A DNA stretch of 64,000 nt. Source: Pseudomonas moorei (GTDB lineage: Bacteria > Pseudomonadota > Gammaproteobacteria > Pseudomonadales > Pseudomonadaceae). The DNA is taken from positions 372,001 to 436,000 of the forward strand of contig NZ_VZPP01000001.1 of NCBI RefSeq assembly GCF_008801475.1. The letters run 5' to 3'. Made by a program: the position numbers and the translations under genes. Under the pieces are notes generated by a model. It did no database searches. It was given only the letters and a program-made list of their open reading frames with translations, and was not told the origin of the DNA. Shown one piece after another: positions 55,195-64,000 of this stretch; positions within the stretch are counted from its first letter, which is position 1, and every line of letters starts with the position of its first letter.

Positions 55195-56226
55195 TCAGTG
55201 CAGGCGCGCAACGATTGTTGTGGCCGGTCGCTTATCCAGCCAATGCACCATCAAACACGCATATAGCGTCACCGCGATAAACAGCCCCATGCGAATCGCG
55301 AACGCGGTGTAGACGTCCTTTCCCAGCAGGCTGTCCTGAACCGACTGCCCCAGCAGGATAATCAGTGTGATCAGGGTATTGAGCCAGAAGCCCGGACTCA
55401 GCCGACCCGGGCTCAGGCCATAGAGCTTGCGCGCCAGGATCAGGGCGAACAGCAGCATCCACAAAAAGAACATCCACAGATGCACAAACACGCTCAGTGC
55501 ACTCCAGAACAGGATCGCCAGCAGACCGCCGAGCAAGGTCGAGCCAACCAGCTCGCGCGCGGCGTCGCGGGTGTTGGTGCTGGAACTCTGCTGGCCGAGG
55601 CTGACGGCTTTGAGGACGATCGGCAGGTAGCTGGCGGGATCGATCAGCGCCAGCAGGAAGGTCGGCATCACGATCAGGGTGGCCCTTAGCGCGACCCGGT
55701 CGACGTCGGCCTCCGGCAGTGCGGCAGCGGGCGGCGGCGCCGGGGCATTGTCCGGTTCGGGGAACAGCCAGTGGCTGAAGGCACCGATCGTCACGGCCAA
55801 CAGCAAGCCACTGATCAGCGCCTTGATGACCATTGCTGCCAGACCGAAATCGACGACCCCGGCCGAGGGAATCATGGTCAGGCCGATCACCAGAAAGGTG
55901 ACGACCAGATTGTTGCCACCCCGTTGGCCATATCGAAAGACCATCAACAGGCCGATGCCAATCAACAGCACGCCGCTGAAGGCGTAGTAGCGCAACACCG
56001 GGATCAACAGCAGGCCAATGCCGGTGGTCAGCATCGCGGTCACCGCCAGCACCAGGGCGGCCTTGAATGGTAACGGACGATTGAGGCTGACCAGCAGCAA
56101 GGCACCGAGCACCGGCGCGAGGAACGGGATCGGCAACGCCAGGCCGAAACTCGCGGCCAGGCACAGCGCGGTGCCACAGGCCAGGCGCAACGCGCGCTGG
56201 ACCCGCGGCGGGCGTTTAGTAGGCAT
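55195..56226 (-). CDS. DUF2955 inner-membrane transporter protein
   Basis: 343-residue membrane protein with about ten hydrophobic segments in two similar halves, matching the DUF2955/FUSC-like aromatic exporter group. It is the third gene of an operon with an outer-membrane factor and a HlyD-type adaptor, so it should be the inner-membrane part of a tripartite pump. Its ATG overlaps the adaptor stop by 11 bp. AaeB-like pumps export aromatic acids; with the hap genes next door, aromatic or quinone export is a reasonable inference. Confidence 0.78.
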   Translation of the reverse strand: MPTKRPPRVQRALRLACGTALCLAASFGLALPIPFLAPVLGALLLVSLNRPLPFKAALVLAVTAMLTTGIGLLLIPVLRYYAFSGVLLIGIGLLMVFRYGQRGGNNLVVTFLVIGLTMIPSAGVVDFGLAAMVIKALISGLLLAVTIGAFSHWLFPEPDNAPAPPPAAALPEADVDRVALRATLIVMPTFLLALIDPASYLPIVLKAVSLGQQSSSTNTRDAARELVGSTLLGGLLAILFWSALSVFVHLWMFFLWMLLFALILARKLYGLSPGRLSPGFWLNTLITLIILLGQSVQDSLLGKDVYTAFAIRMGLFIAVTLYACLMVHWLDKRPATTIVARLH

Positions 56227-57337
56227 AGGACAGCCAGCTCATCAGCCACAAAAACATCCGGCCCAGGGGATTGAGGACATTGCCCTCGGACGGGAAGGCC
56301 ATGACCTCGGCCTGGCCGCCGGCACGAATGGCACGGTTGTCCTTGAGCATGGTCAAGGCGTCCGGCGAGAACTCGATGATCACCGGAAAGCGCTGGGCCG
56401 GACGCAGCCAGTCGCGGCTGTTCTGCACCGTGGGCAGACTTCCGGGAGCGGTCGGCTGCCCGACGCTGACCCCATAACCGATACTGCGCACGCGCCCGGC
56501 AAACACTTCGCCGGGCAACGCATCCAGTGCGATCAACACCGGGCTGTCGGGACGCATCAGGCCGAGGTTGTTCTCGGTCATGTCGGCACTGATCCAGACG
56601 TCGTGGATCGCAATCAGGGTCATCACCGGGTTCCCGGCCGCGGCGAACTGGCCGACATCGGTGCGCAGGTCGGTGATCAAACCGGCCGAGCGTGCATGGA
56701 CCTGGGTGTTGGACAGATCCAGTTCGGCTTTCGACAGAGCGGTGGCGGCACTGCGCAGCAGGGCGTTGGACTCCTCGTTGCCGCCTTCCTGCTCGCGGGC
56801 GCGCTGCACTTCGGCGCGGGCGGCGGCGACCTGGCTGACGGCCTGTTCGCGGTTGGCGCGGGACACTTCCAGCAGGCGCACGGAAATGGTTCCGGGGTCC
56901 TCGCGATACAAGCCTTCCAGTCGTTGATTGTCCTGCCTCGCCTTGAGTTCGTTGGCCTGCGCGGCGCGCAAGTTGGCTTGGGCCGAGGCGATGCCGGCGG
57001 TGCTGGCGCCGACTTGTCGACGGGTGGATTCGAGATCCGCCCGGGCCCGGTCGACCGCGATCTGGTAGGGCTGCGGGTCGATCTCGAAAATCACGTCGCC
57101 CGCCTTGACGTCCTGGTTGTTGCGCACGTTGACGCGAATCACCCGGCCGGAAACTTCCGCCGCCACCGGAATCACAAAGGCACCGACCCGTGCCTGCTGC
57201 GTATAGGGCGTGAATCGGTCAGCCAGCAGGTACCAGGCCAGGCTCACGACAATCAGCAGCAACACCCATTTCACGCCTTTTTTCGTCGGGTCGGCGGCGG
57301 GTTCCGCTGGCGGCGGGGTGGAGGCGGCTTCACTCAT
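56216..57337 (-). CDS. HlyD/EmrA-type periplasmic adaptor
   Basis: 373-residue membrane-fusion protein with one N-terminal membrane segment (WVLLLIVVSLAWYLLADRFT). A lipoyl/barrel-sandwich hybrid domain (FVIPVAAEVSGRVIRVNVRN, NQDVKAGDVIFEIDPQPYQI) is split by a coiled-coil hairpin (about 80-190), and a beta-barrel follows. It bridges the DUF2955 protein and the outer-membrane factor. It is coupled to the OMF gene by ATGA overlap. Confidence 0.88.
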   Translation of the reverse strand: MSEAASTPPPAEPAADPTKKGVKWVLLLIVVSLAWYLLADRFTPYTQQARVGAFVIPVAAEVSGRVIRVNVRNNQDVKAGDVIFEIDPQPYQIAVDRARADLESTRRQVGASTAGIASAQANLRAAQANELKARQDNQRLEGLYREDPGTISVRLLEVSRANREQAVSQVAAARAEVQRAREQEGGNEESNALLRSAATALSKAELDLSNTQVHARSAGLITDLRTDVGQFAAAGNPVMTLIAIHDVWISADMTENNLGLMRPDSPVLIALDALPGEVFAGRVRSIGYGVSVGQPTAPGSLPTVQNSRDWLRPAQRFPVIIEFSPDALTMLKDNRAIRAGGQAEVMAFPSEGNVLNPLGRMFLWLMSWLSYAY

Positions 57338-58887
57338 GGTTTATTACCTGGTTGGGCAAGGGGGGAGGCGGGCTGCGCGGCCGGGGGGTCGTTCAGCAGG
57401 TCGCCCCAGTCGGTGCGTTGTTCCATCTGTTGGCGCGTGGCCGCGTCGACCCTGGGCTGGGCGCTGTACCAGCCGCCGCCCATGGCCTTGTACAGGGCAA
57501 TCACATTACTCACCGCATCGCCTCGACTGAGCAGGTAACTGTCCTGCAGTTCCAGCAAGGCACGCTGGGCATCCAGCACCCGCTGGAAATCCGAATAGCC
57601 TTCGCGGTACAGGATGACCGCCAGGTCCAGCGAGCGTTTAGCCGCGCCTTCGGCCTCGCGCAGGATGCGTTCGCGCTGCAAAGCATGGGTCAAGCCGTTG
57701 GCGGCGTCATCGGCTTCGCGTGCCGCCTGGCGCACCTTGTCGCGGTAGGCCTCGATCAATTGCTGCAAGCGCGCATCCTGGACCCGCACGTTGTTGCTGA
57801 TGCGGCCATGGTCGAACACGTTCCAGCGCAGGCTGGGCCCTCCGACCAGATCGAGACTGCGTGATGTGCCGCTCAAGGTATCGGTCGACCAGACGATGCT
57901 GCCCAGCAAAGACAGCGACGGGTAGAAATCGCTTTCGGCCACGCCAATCAATGCGGACTGCGCGGCGACATTCAGTTCGGCGGCGCGTACGTCGGGGCGG
58001 CGTAACAGTAGATTGGCCGGCACGTCCTGCAATACGGCACGGTCCACCAATGGAATCAACCCGGTGCTCTCGACCACCTGCGGCAGTGCACCGGGTGGTC
58101 GCCCGATCAGCACGGTCAGCGCATTGCGGGTGCTCGATAACTGGTCTGCCAGGACAGGGAGGGTGCTCAAGGTGGCGAGGTATTGGGTCTTGGCCCCCTG
58201 CAGGTCGAGCTCGGCGGTCTGGCCACTGTTGAACAGCCTTTCGGTGATCTCGTAGTTGCGTAGTTGCTGCCGGGCGTTGTCCTTGGCCACGCGCAAGCGC
58301 GCTTCGGTGGTGCGCAGGGCAAAGTAGGTATCTGCCACTTGCGCCCGCAGCAGCACGAGGCCGTCTTCATAATTGGCCTCGGCGGCGAAGTAACTGGCAT
58401 CGGAAGACTCGATGGCCCGGCTGAAACGGCCCCAGAAATCCAGTTCCCAACCGATATCGAACCCGGCGCTGTGCTGCCAGAACTGGCTGTCGACCGGGTT
58501 GTTGCCCCCGGATTGATGACGGTCGACGTACACGCTGTCGGCGGCGACCTGTTGCAACTGCGGGTAGCGGCCACTCTGGGCGATGCCTAACTGCGCGCGA
58601 GCCTCCATCACCCGCAGGCCGGCGATCTTCAGGCTGGAATTGTGCGCATCGGCTTCGGCGATCAACTGGTCGAGCACCGGGTCGGCGAAGACTTGCCACC
58701 ACTGGCGGATGTCCGGTTGCAGGGTGCGTTGGCTGGCGTGCTCGATCGCGGGGGTGTTCCAGTGATCGACCCAAGCCTCGCCGGGCGGTTGAAAGTCCGG
58801 TCCCACCCGCACGCAACCGCCGAGGACGAGCACACCGCACAGCCATAGCCGTGCGGATCGCGTCAGCAGGGAAGCACTTGATTGCAT
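57334..58887 (-). CDS. Outer-membrane efflux lipoprotein (NodT/OprM family)
   Basis: 517-residue outer-membrane factor. The signal peptide ends in a lipobox (LVLGGC, lipidated cysteine near residue 25), and CVRVGPDFQPP follows as in OprM-like proteins. Two OEP repeats give a TolC-like trimeric duct. It is the first gene of the tripartite operon, divergent from the transaminase-ABC fusion gene across 238 bp. An operator palindrome lies in that gap, much closer to the fusion gene. Confidence 0.88.
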   Translation of the reverse strand: MQSSASLLTRSARLWLCGVLVLGGCVRVGPDFQPPGEAWVDHWNTPAIEHASQRTLQPDIRQWWQVFADPVLDQLIAEADAHNSSLKIAGLRVMEARAQLGIAQSGRYPQLQQVAADSVYVDRHQSGGNNPVDSQFWQHSAGFDIGWELDFWGRFSRAIESSDASYFAAEANYEDGLVLLRAQVADTYFALRTTEARLRVAKDNARQQLRNYEITERLFNSGQTAELDLQGAKTQYLATLSTLPVLADQLSSTRNALTVLIGRPPGALPQVVESTGLIPLVDRAVLQDVPANLLLRRPDVRAAELNVAAQSALIGVAESDFYPSLSLLGSIVWSTDTLSGTSRSLDLVGGPSLRWNVFDHGRISNNVRVQDARLQQLIEAYRDKVRQAAREADDAANGLTHALQRERILREAEGAAKRSLDLAVILYREGYSDFQRVLDAQRALLELQDSYLLSRGDAVSNVIALYKAMGGGWYSAQPRVDAATRQQMEQRTDWGDLLNDPPAAQPASPLAQPGNKP

Positions 58888-59031
58888 TGGCTGTTTTCCG
58901 ACCGGAGAACTTCACAGGAGCATAGTCGCCCGGCGGTCTTCTGCATGCCCGGATTGGCCGGTACGCAAAAACGCCGCGACTGTCGTAAAAACGACCTGTT
59001 TACGCTGAACGCGAACCTTCATCAGTATTCT

Positions 59032-59049
59032 ATTGAACGAGTGTTCAGT
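59032..59049. promoter_or_regulatory. TetR-type palindrome upstream of the transaminase-ABC fusion
   Basis: ATTGAACGAGTGTTCAGT contains the perfect palindrome TGAAC-GAGT-GTTCA. It ends 76 bp before the fusion gene ATG. Its complement shares ACTGAACACTCGTT with the site before the aru catabolic operon. Confidence 0.6.
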
Positions 59050-59125
59050 CTGGGCTATGTTCCTTGCACCTTCTCTCCCGGCTGGTTGCGGGCTTGCGTT
59101 TCTTCATTTCGAACGAGGCACTGGC

Positions 59126-61129
59126 ATGCGGTTTTCACCCTTTGTTGAGCGGATCTCAGGTCAAGGCGTTGCTGCCTGGGATATTCACAATGCGGCGTTT
59201 GAGGCACGGCGTCGCGGCGAGGACGTGATCATCCTCAGCGTCGGCGACCCGGATTTTCCCACCCCTGATTTCATCACCGACGCCGCCATCCAGGCGCTGC
59301 GCGAAGGTGATACCCACTACACCGAAATTGCCGGTCGCCTGGCTTTGCGCGAGGCCATCGCCACGCGCTACGGCAAGCTGTTCGAGCGTGAGCTGCAAGC
59401 GTCAAACGTGATTGCCCTGGCCGGTGCGCAGAATGCGCTGTTCGTCGCGTCGATGTGCCTGCTCAGCGCCGGTGACGAGGTGATTGCCCTCGATCCGATG
59501 TACGTGACCTACGAGGCCACCCTCAAGGCCTCCGGCGCCACGCTGGTACGTGTGCCCTGTGCGGCGGGCGACGATTTCCGCCTCGACGCGGCGGTGCTTG
59601 CCAAGGCCATTACCCCGCGCACCAAGGCGATTTTCTTTTCCAATCCGAACAATCCCACCGGCGTGGTGCTCAACCGCGAAGAGTTGCAAGCCATCGCCGA
59701 CCTGGCCATCGCCCATGACCTGTGGGTCGTGGTGGACGAGGTCTATGAAAGCCTGGCGTTCGAGCGCGAACACCTGAGCCTGGCTGCCTTGCCGGGCATG
59801 GCCGAGCGGTGCGTGGTGATCGGCAGCCTGTCGAAGTCCCATGCCATGACCGGCTGGCGCATTGGCTGGATCGTTGCCGACCCTTCGCTGGTGGCGCATG
59901 CCGAAACCCTGGTGTTGAGCATGCTCTACGGCTTGCCGGGGTTTGTCATGGAAGCCGCGCTCAAGGCCGTGCAGGCCCACGACGAAGTGACCCACGGCAT
60001 GCGCGATATTTATCGCCGTCGCCGCGATCTGGTGGTGGCGGGGTTATCGGATTGCCCGGGGATCGAAGTGCTCAAACCCGACGCCGGCATGTTCGTCTTG
60101 CTGGATGTACGCGCCACCGGCCTGACGTCGCTGGAGTTCGCCTGGCGCCTGTTGCGCGAGGCACGGGTATCGGTGCTGGATGCGGCGGCCTTCGGCGAGC
60201 CGGCGCAAGGTTTTGTGCGGTTGTCCTTCACCCTCGGCGAAGAACGCCTGGCCGAAGCCTGCCAGCGGATTCGCGATTTTGTCCTGGTGCTAAAAGGTGA
60301 GGCACCACGTCCGATCATCAGCCGCGAGACCCCGTCGGCGGTGGTCGAACCGGCCGCCGGCCGCACCATGATCCAGGTCGAACAGCTACACAAACGCTTC
60401 GGCAATATCGAGGTGCTCAAGGGCGTCTCCCTGACAGCACGCGAGGGCGAGGTGATCTCCCTGATCGGCGCCAGCGGCTCGGGTAAAAGTACTTTGCTGC
60501 GCTGCATCAACATGCTCGAAGTACCGGACCAGGGGCGGATTCTGGTGGACGGCGAAAGCATTCACCTGAACCACACACGGCCCGGTGCGCCGTTGGTGTC
60601 CGATGCCAAACAGCTTGTGCGCATCCGCTCAAGCCTGGGCATGGTGTTCCAGAACTTCAACCTCTGGCCCCATCGCACGGTGCTGGAAAACCTGATCGAA
60701 GCGCCGACCCAGGTCCTGCGTGAAAGCCGTGCCGAGGCCACTGAACGGGCCGAAGCCTTGCTCGAACGCGTAGGGCTGGCGGCCAAGCGCAACGAGTACC
60801 CGGCTTTTCTTTCCGGGGGACAGCAACAACGGGTGGCCATCGCCCGGGCCCTGGCCATGCGGCCCAAGGTCATGCTGTTCGATGAACCCACCTCGGCACT
60901 CGACCCGGAACTGGTCGGGGAAGTGCTGCGGGTGATCCGCTCTCTCGCCGAAGAAGGCCGGACCATGATCCTGGTGACCCATGAAATGGCCTTTGCACGC
61001 GATGTCTCTTCCAAAGTCGCCTTTCTGCATCAAGGACTGATCGAGGAAACCGGTTCGCCGGACGAAGTGTTCGTACACCCACGCAGCGAGCGCTGCCGAC
61101 AATTCGTCAACGCTCATCAAACTCGCTAA
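59126..61129 (+). CDS. Fusion of an AruH-like transaminase and an amino-acid ABC transporter ATPase
   Basis: 667-residue two-enzyme polypeptide. Residues 1 to about 393 are a class I PLP aminotransferase like AruH ([35 protein letters not shown] lysine in [24 protein letters not shown]). After a linker of about 20 residues a HisP/GltL-type ATPase begins at M415 ([20 protein letters not shown]) with [17 protein letters not shown] and [12 protein letters not shown]. The frame is continuous and the internal ATG has no ribosome site, so a single protein is expected. The ATG at 59126 follows CGAGGCACTGGC; the frame upstream runs into the operator. The rest of the transporter follows. It would couple uptake of an amino acid to its transamination. 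Confidence 0.88.
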   Translation: MRFSPFVERISGQGVAAWDIHNAAFEARRRGEDVIILSVGDPDFPTPDFITDAAIQALREGDTHYTEIAGRLALREAIATRYGKLFERELQASNVIALAGAQNALFVASMCLLSAGDEVIALDPMYVTYEATLKASGATLVRVPCAAGDDFRLDAAVLAKAITPRTKAIFFSNPNNPTGVVLNREELQAIADLAIAHDLWVVVDEVYESLAFEREHLSLAALPGMAERCVVIGSLSKSHAMTGWRIGWIVADPSLVAHAETLVLSMLYGLPGFVMEAALKAVQAHDEVTHGMRDIYRRRRDLVVAGLSDCPGIEVLKPDAGMFVLLDVRATGLTSLEFAWRLLREARVSVLDAAAFGEPAQGFVRLSFTLGEERLAEACQRIRDFVLVLKGEAPRPIISRETPSAVVEPAAGRTMIQVEQLHKRFGNIEVLKGVSLTAREGEVISLIGASGSGKSTLLRCINMLEVPDQGRILVDGESIHLNHTRPGAPLVSDAKQLVRIRSSLGMVFQNFNLWPHRTVLENLIEAPTQVLRESRAEATERAEALLERVGLAAKRNEYPAFLSGGQQQRVAIARALAMRPKVMLFDEPTSALDPELVGEVLRVIRSLAEEGRTMILVTHEMAFARDVSSKVAFLHQGLIEETGSPDEVFVHPRSERCRQFVNAHQTR

Positions 61130-61153
61130 CACATAAAAAGACGGGAATACATC

Positions 61154-61942
61154 ATGGGAAATCGACGTTTTGCACACTGGTTGACCGGCGCGGCCTGCGT
61201 ATTGCTGGCGGGCATGAGCGCGGCCCAAGCGCAGCCCATCAGGTTCGCGGTCGCCGCCGAACCCTATCCGCCGTACACCGAGAAGCAGGCCAACGGTGAG
61301 TGGAAGGGCTTCGAAGTCGACCTGATCCACAAGCTGTGCAGCGAAATGAAAGCGCAATGCGAGATCAAGGAAGTGGCGTGGGACGGGATCATTCCGTCAC
61401 TGCTGGCGAAGAAGATCGACGTGATTTTCTCTTCGATGTCGGTGACCGAGGAGCGGGAAAAACAGATCGCCTTCAGCAAGGCCTATTACGACTCGGTTGT
61501 CGCGCTGGTCGGGCCGAAGGGCACTGCCGTGACCAAATACCCGGATGACCTCAAGGGCAAGACCATTGGCGTGCAGAACTCGACGGTCAGTGCCAGCTAC
61601 CTGAAGACCTACTACGAAAAAATTGCCGACGTTAAGTATTACGACACCCAGGACTCGGCCAACGCCGACCTGATCGCCGGACGTATCGACCTGATGATGG
61701 CCGACGGCACGGCGATGGCGTCCTTCGTCAAGACCCCGGATGCCGTTGCCAGCAACCTGGCCTACCTCGGCGCGGTGCCTTACGACCCGATCTTCGGCAA
61801 GGGTGTAGGCGCCGGTCTGCGCAAGGACGACACCGAACTGAAGGCCAAACTCGATATGGCGATCAAGACCCTGCTGGCGAGCAAGGACTACGACGACCTC
61901 TCCCAAAGTTACTTTGGTACCAGTGTGAAACCGACGTTCTGA
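61154..61942 (+). CDS. Amino-acid-binding protein of the fusion-ATPase transporter
   Basis: 262-residue family-3 periplasmic binding protein. The signal peptide ends at SAAQAQP. The mature protein reads IRFAVAAEPYPPYTEKQANG and then GFEVDLIHKLC, IPSLLAKKIDVIFSSMSVTE and a ligand-arginine/aspartate region typical of HisJ/ArgT/AotJ. It starts 24 bp after the fusion gene with GGGAATACATC. Basic amino acids (arginine, lysine, ornithine) are the likely ligands by family and by the AruH-like domain in the partner protein. Confidence 0.87.
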   Translation: MGNRRFAHWLTGAACVLLAGMSAAQAQPIRFAVAAEPYPPYTEKQANGEWKGFEVDLIHKLCSEMKAQCEIKEVAWDGIIPSLLAKKIDVIFSSMSVTEEREKQIAFSKAYYDSVVALVGPKGTAVTKYPDDLKGKTIGVQNSTVSASYLKTYYEKIADVKYYDTQDSANADLIAGRIDLMMADGTAMASFVKTPDAVASNLAYLGAVPYDPIFGKGVGAGLRKDDTELKAKLDMAIKTLLASKDYDDLSQSYFGTSVKPTF

Positions 61943-61957
61943 CGGTAGCACCCAACT

Positions 61958-62061
61958 CCTGAAGGAGCGAGCTTGCTCGCGATGAACGCAAGAGCGACGC
62001 GGTTCGTCAGTTAAACCGCGTCATCGTCAACGTTTTTCGCGAGCACGCTCGCTCCCACAGG
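61958..62061. repeat. REP doublet
   Basis: CCTGAAGGAGCGAGCTTGCT and inverted GCGAGCACGCTCGCTCCCAC with a spacer of about 60 bp, between the binding-protein gene and its permeases, again the position expected to favour binding-protein excess. Confidence 0.8.
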
Positions 62062-62102
62062 GATCACGTCAGTTGGTTGATGTCTGCTAACCGGAGAGTG
62101 AA

Positions 62103-62816
62103 ATGCCAGCAATGTTCGATTTGATCAATTTCACCGAACAGGGATGGGGCGGGGCGCTGCTCAAGGGACTCTGGATGACCCTGCAGATTTCGGCGGGGGC
62201 GTTTGTGGTCGGACTGGCCATCGGCCTGGTCGTGGCCTGTATCAAGCTGGGTGCGCCAAAACCGATTGCGGCCGTCGCCCGTGGCTATACCACACTGTTC
62301 CGGGCGGTGCCGGAGCTGTTACTGATTCTGCTCCTGTACTACGTCGGTTCCATGTTGCTCAACTCGCTGATGGCCCGCCTCGGATACGACGCAGTCAACC
62401 TGAGCGGTCCGCTGGCGGCGATCCTGGTACTGGGGCTGGTGCAGGGCGCTTACGCCTCGGAGATTTTCCGGGCGGCCATCCAGGCGATTCCCTATGGCCA
62501 GATCGAATCGGCGAAGGCTTTCGGTCTGCACGGCTTCGGGCTGTTCCGCCGCGTCACGCTGCCGATCATGGCGCCGTATGCAATGGCCGGGATGGCCAAC
62601 CTGTGGATCAACCTGATCAAGGACAGTGCGCTGATCAGCGTGGTCGGCACTAACGAATTGCTCTACACCGCCAAGCAAGGCGCGGGTTCGACGCGTCACT
62701 ATCTGTTGTTCTACCTGACGGCCGCCGCGTTGTATTACGCAGTGACGCTGTTGTCCAACTACCTGTCGGGACGGCTCGAGCGACGCATTCGTCGCTGGAT
62801 GCCATTGGCTGAGTGA
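62103..62816 (+). CDS. Amino-acid ABC transporter permease (HisQ-like)
   Basis: 237-residue inner-membrane permease of the polar amino-acid uptake family, with about five segments. GYTTLFRAVPELLLILLLYY and the EAA loop QIESAKAFGLHGFGLFRRVT, followed by LPIMAPYAMAG, are diagnostic. The ATG follows CCGGAGAGTGAA. It pairs with the next gene product. Confidence 0.9.
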   Translation: MPAMFDLINFTEQGWGGALLKGLWMTLQISAGAFVVGLAIGLVVACIKLGAPKPIAAVARGYTTLFRAVPELLLILLLYYVGSMLLNSLMARLGYDAVNLSGPLAAILVLGLVQGAYASEIFRAAIQAIPYGQIESAKAFGLHGFGLFRRVTLPIMAPYAMAGMANLWINLIKDSALISVVGTNELLYTAKQGAGSTRHYLLFYLTAAALYYAVTLLSNYLSGRLERRIRRWMPLAE

Positions 62817-62821
62817 ATGAC

Positions 62822-63520
62822 ATGATTCCAGCGTGGACAATTGAATACGCGGCGCTGTTGGGCCGGGGGCTGCAAACGACCATCACCATCCTGCTGGTTT
62901 CCAGCGTGTGCGGTTACGCCCTGGCGGTGCTGGTGGCGCTGGCGCGGATCTCGAAAAACAAGGTGATCGCCAAGGTCAGCCTGTTCTATACCAGCGTGAC
63001 GCGCGGCACACCGTTGTTGATCCAGATCTACATCTTCTACTACGGCCTCGGCAGCCTGTTTGCGCAGTTTCCGCTGATCCGTGGCAGTTTTCTCTGGCCG
63101 TACCTGCGCGATGGGTACTGGTACATCGTGTTCGCCTTGGTGGTGTCGGTGGGCGCCTACGTGGGTGAAGTGATCCGTGGTGGCCTGCTGGCGGTGCCCA
63201 AGGGTGAGATGGAAGCCGCTTCGGCGTTTGGCATGACCCCGCGTCAGTCCTTGTTGCGGGTGCGCTTGCCACGGGCGTTGCGCCTGCTGCTGCCGACCCT
63301 GGCCGGGGAAACCGTGATGCTGCTCAAGTCCACGGCACTTGCCTCGACCATTGCGGTGATCGACTTGCTGGGCGCGGCCAACGTGGTTCGGGCGCAGACC
63401 TTGCAGGTCTATGAGCCGCTGTTGCTGGTGGCTGGCGTGTATGTCTGCCTGACGTTCCTGATCGAGGCGCTGTTTGCCTTTGCCGAACGGCGCGGGACGC
63501 CCGTGCGCAGGTCCGCCTAA
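62822..63520 (+). CDS. Amino-acid ABC transporter permease (HisM-like)
   Basis: 232-residue second permease, with FYTSVTRGTPLLIQIYIFYY and the EAA loop EMEAASAFGMTPRQSLLRVR then LPRALRLLLPTL. The frame can begin at a GTG at 62813, overlapping the previous stop as GTGA, or at the ATG at 62822. I prefer the ATG because GAGTGA lies at a suitable distance. It completes the transporter with the fusion ATPase and the binding protein. Confidence 0.88.
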   Translation: MIPAWTIEYAALLGRGLQTTITILLVSSVCGYALAVLVALARISKNKVIAKVSLFYTSVTRGTPLLIQIYIFYYGLGSLFAQFPLIRGSFLWPYLRDGYWYIVFALVVSVGAYVGEVIRGGLLAVPKGEMEAASAFGMTPRQSLLRVRLPRALRLLLPTLAGETVMLLKSTALASTIAVIDLLGAANVVRAQTLQVYEPLLLVAGVYVCLTFLIEALFAFAERRGTPVRRSA

Positions 63521-64000
63521 TGAGTTCGCCAAGGGTTGACCGTTCGCTGCAGGGCATTGGCCTGTGCACCTTGGGCTACGCGTTCCTGGCGTTGCAGGAC
63601 GCGGTCATCAAGTGGCTGGTGGCTGATTACTCGGTGGTGACCATTCTGTTCTGGCGCGCCCTGGTGGTGGTCGCCGTCGTGTTCGCAGCGGGACGCACGC
63701 GTCTGATCCAGCGGGCCTGGTCCTCACCGAGCCGACGCTTGCTGGTGGTGCGCGGCCTGCTGTCGATCGTGGCCTGGCTGCTGTATTACACGGCGGCCCG
63801 GGACCTGACCCTGGCGGAAATGACCACCCTGTATTTTTCCGCGCCGATCATGGTCACGGTGCTGGCAGCGGTGATTCTCAAGGAGCAAGCCAGCGGCTGG
63901 CAGTGGTTCAGCCTGATCGTCGGTTTTGCCGGCGTGATCATTGCCTGCCGCCCGGACAACATGACCGAACCACTGCCGGTTGTGCTGACGCTGCTGGCCG
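63520..64000 (+). CDS. EamA/DMT-family transporter, N-terminal part
   Basis: The first 160 codons of a drug/metabolite transporter; the gene leaves the window at the right edge. The start overlaps the permease stop (TAATG). Hydrophobic segments LCTLGYAFLALQDAVIKWLV, VVTILFWRALVVVAVVFAAG, LLVVRGLLSIVAWLLYYTAA and FSLIVGFAGVIIACRP with the EamA-type arginine positions are clear. As the last known member of the operon it may export an amino acid or a by-product such as the transamination product. Confidence 0.82.
   Translation, partial: MSSPRVDRSLQGIGLCTLGYAFLALQDAVIKWLVADYSVVTILFWRALVVVAVVFAAGRTRLIQRAWSSPSRRLLVVRGLLSIVAWLLYYTAARDLTLAEMTTLYFSAPIMVTVLAAVILKEQASGWQWFSLIVGFAGVIIACRPDNMTEPLPVVLTLLA

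Noticed and set aside
60368..61129. Separate ABC ATPase gene starting at the internal ATG
   Set aside because: The frame is continuous with the aminotransferase, no stop intervenes and no ribosome site precedes the ATG, so I call one fused gene.

Overview
The window looks like a chromosomal segment of a Pseudomonas of the fluorescens group. The evidence is high G+C coding sequence, an arginine-transaminase (aru) locus and a hydroquinone (hap) locus of Pseudomonas type, and about a dozen REP-like palindromes of the 'gggagcGGGCTTGCCCGcgat' kind between operons. I see no rRNA, tRNA, CRISPR array or insertion sequence. The only recombinase is one free-standing tyrosine recombinase near the left end.

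Layout. (1) 1-8400: the 5' part of arnB, a tyrosine recombinase, a Fur-box-preceded ferric-iron ABC operon (fbpABC), a stand-alone arnT and a periplasm-facing histidine phosphatase; arnB, arnT and probably the phosphatase serve lipid A/LPS modification. (2) 8667-12136: a pqi envelope operon with PqiA split into two genes. (3) 12316-17905: a gamma-glutamyl-polyamine cluster (PuuB-like oxidase, SpuD/PotF-like binding protein, PuuA-like ligase) with an AraC and a PuuR-like regulator. (4) 18008-22202: an incomplete-looking catabolic set (FMN/FeS/FAD oxidoreductase, orphan binding protein, class II aldolase) of unknown substrate. (5) 22503-43346: a TetR regulator, then the arginine transaminase locus: aruR, a periplasmic binding protein, aruS, an amino-acid permease, a crotonase-fold enzyme, an acyl-CoA dehydrogenase, an ADP-forming acyl-CoA ligase, aruI, aruH, an aldehyde dehydrogenase, a complete oligopeptide-type ABC transporter and a quinone oxidoreductase. 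(6) 43680-54546: an outer-membrane channel, a Tat-exported flavoprotein, a cytochrome c and an NTF2-like protein, then a LysR regulator and hapCDEFGHI for hydroquinone ring cleavage to beta-ketoadipate. (7) 54590-58887: a glycine-zipper protein and a tripartite DUF2955/HlyD/OMF efflux operon. (8) 59126-64000: an AruH-like transaminase fused in one reading frame to an amino-acid ABC ATPase, followed by its binding protein, two permeases and a partial EamA exporter.

How the parts connect. In region 6 an identical-geometry operator lies upstream of both the channel/flavoprotein/cytochrome operon and hapC. The hap genes known to make hydroquinone (hapB, hapA) are not in the window. I therefore infer that the exported flavoprotein-cytochrome module is an alternative, undescribed upper pathway delivering hydroquinone or a close relative. 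In regions 5 and 8 a near-identical 18-bp palindrome lies upstream of the aru catabolic operon and of the transaminase-ABC fusion operon, 30 kb apart. This suggests joint control of arginine-type transamination and of a dedicated importer. These two systems are the most interesting content here.
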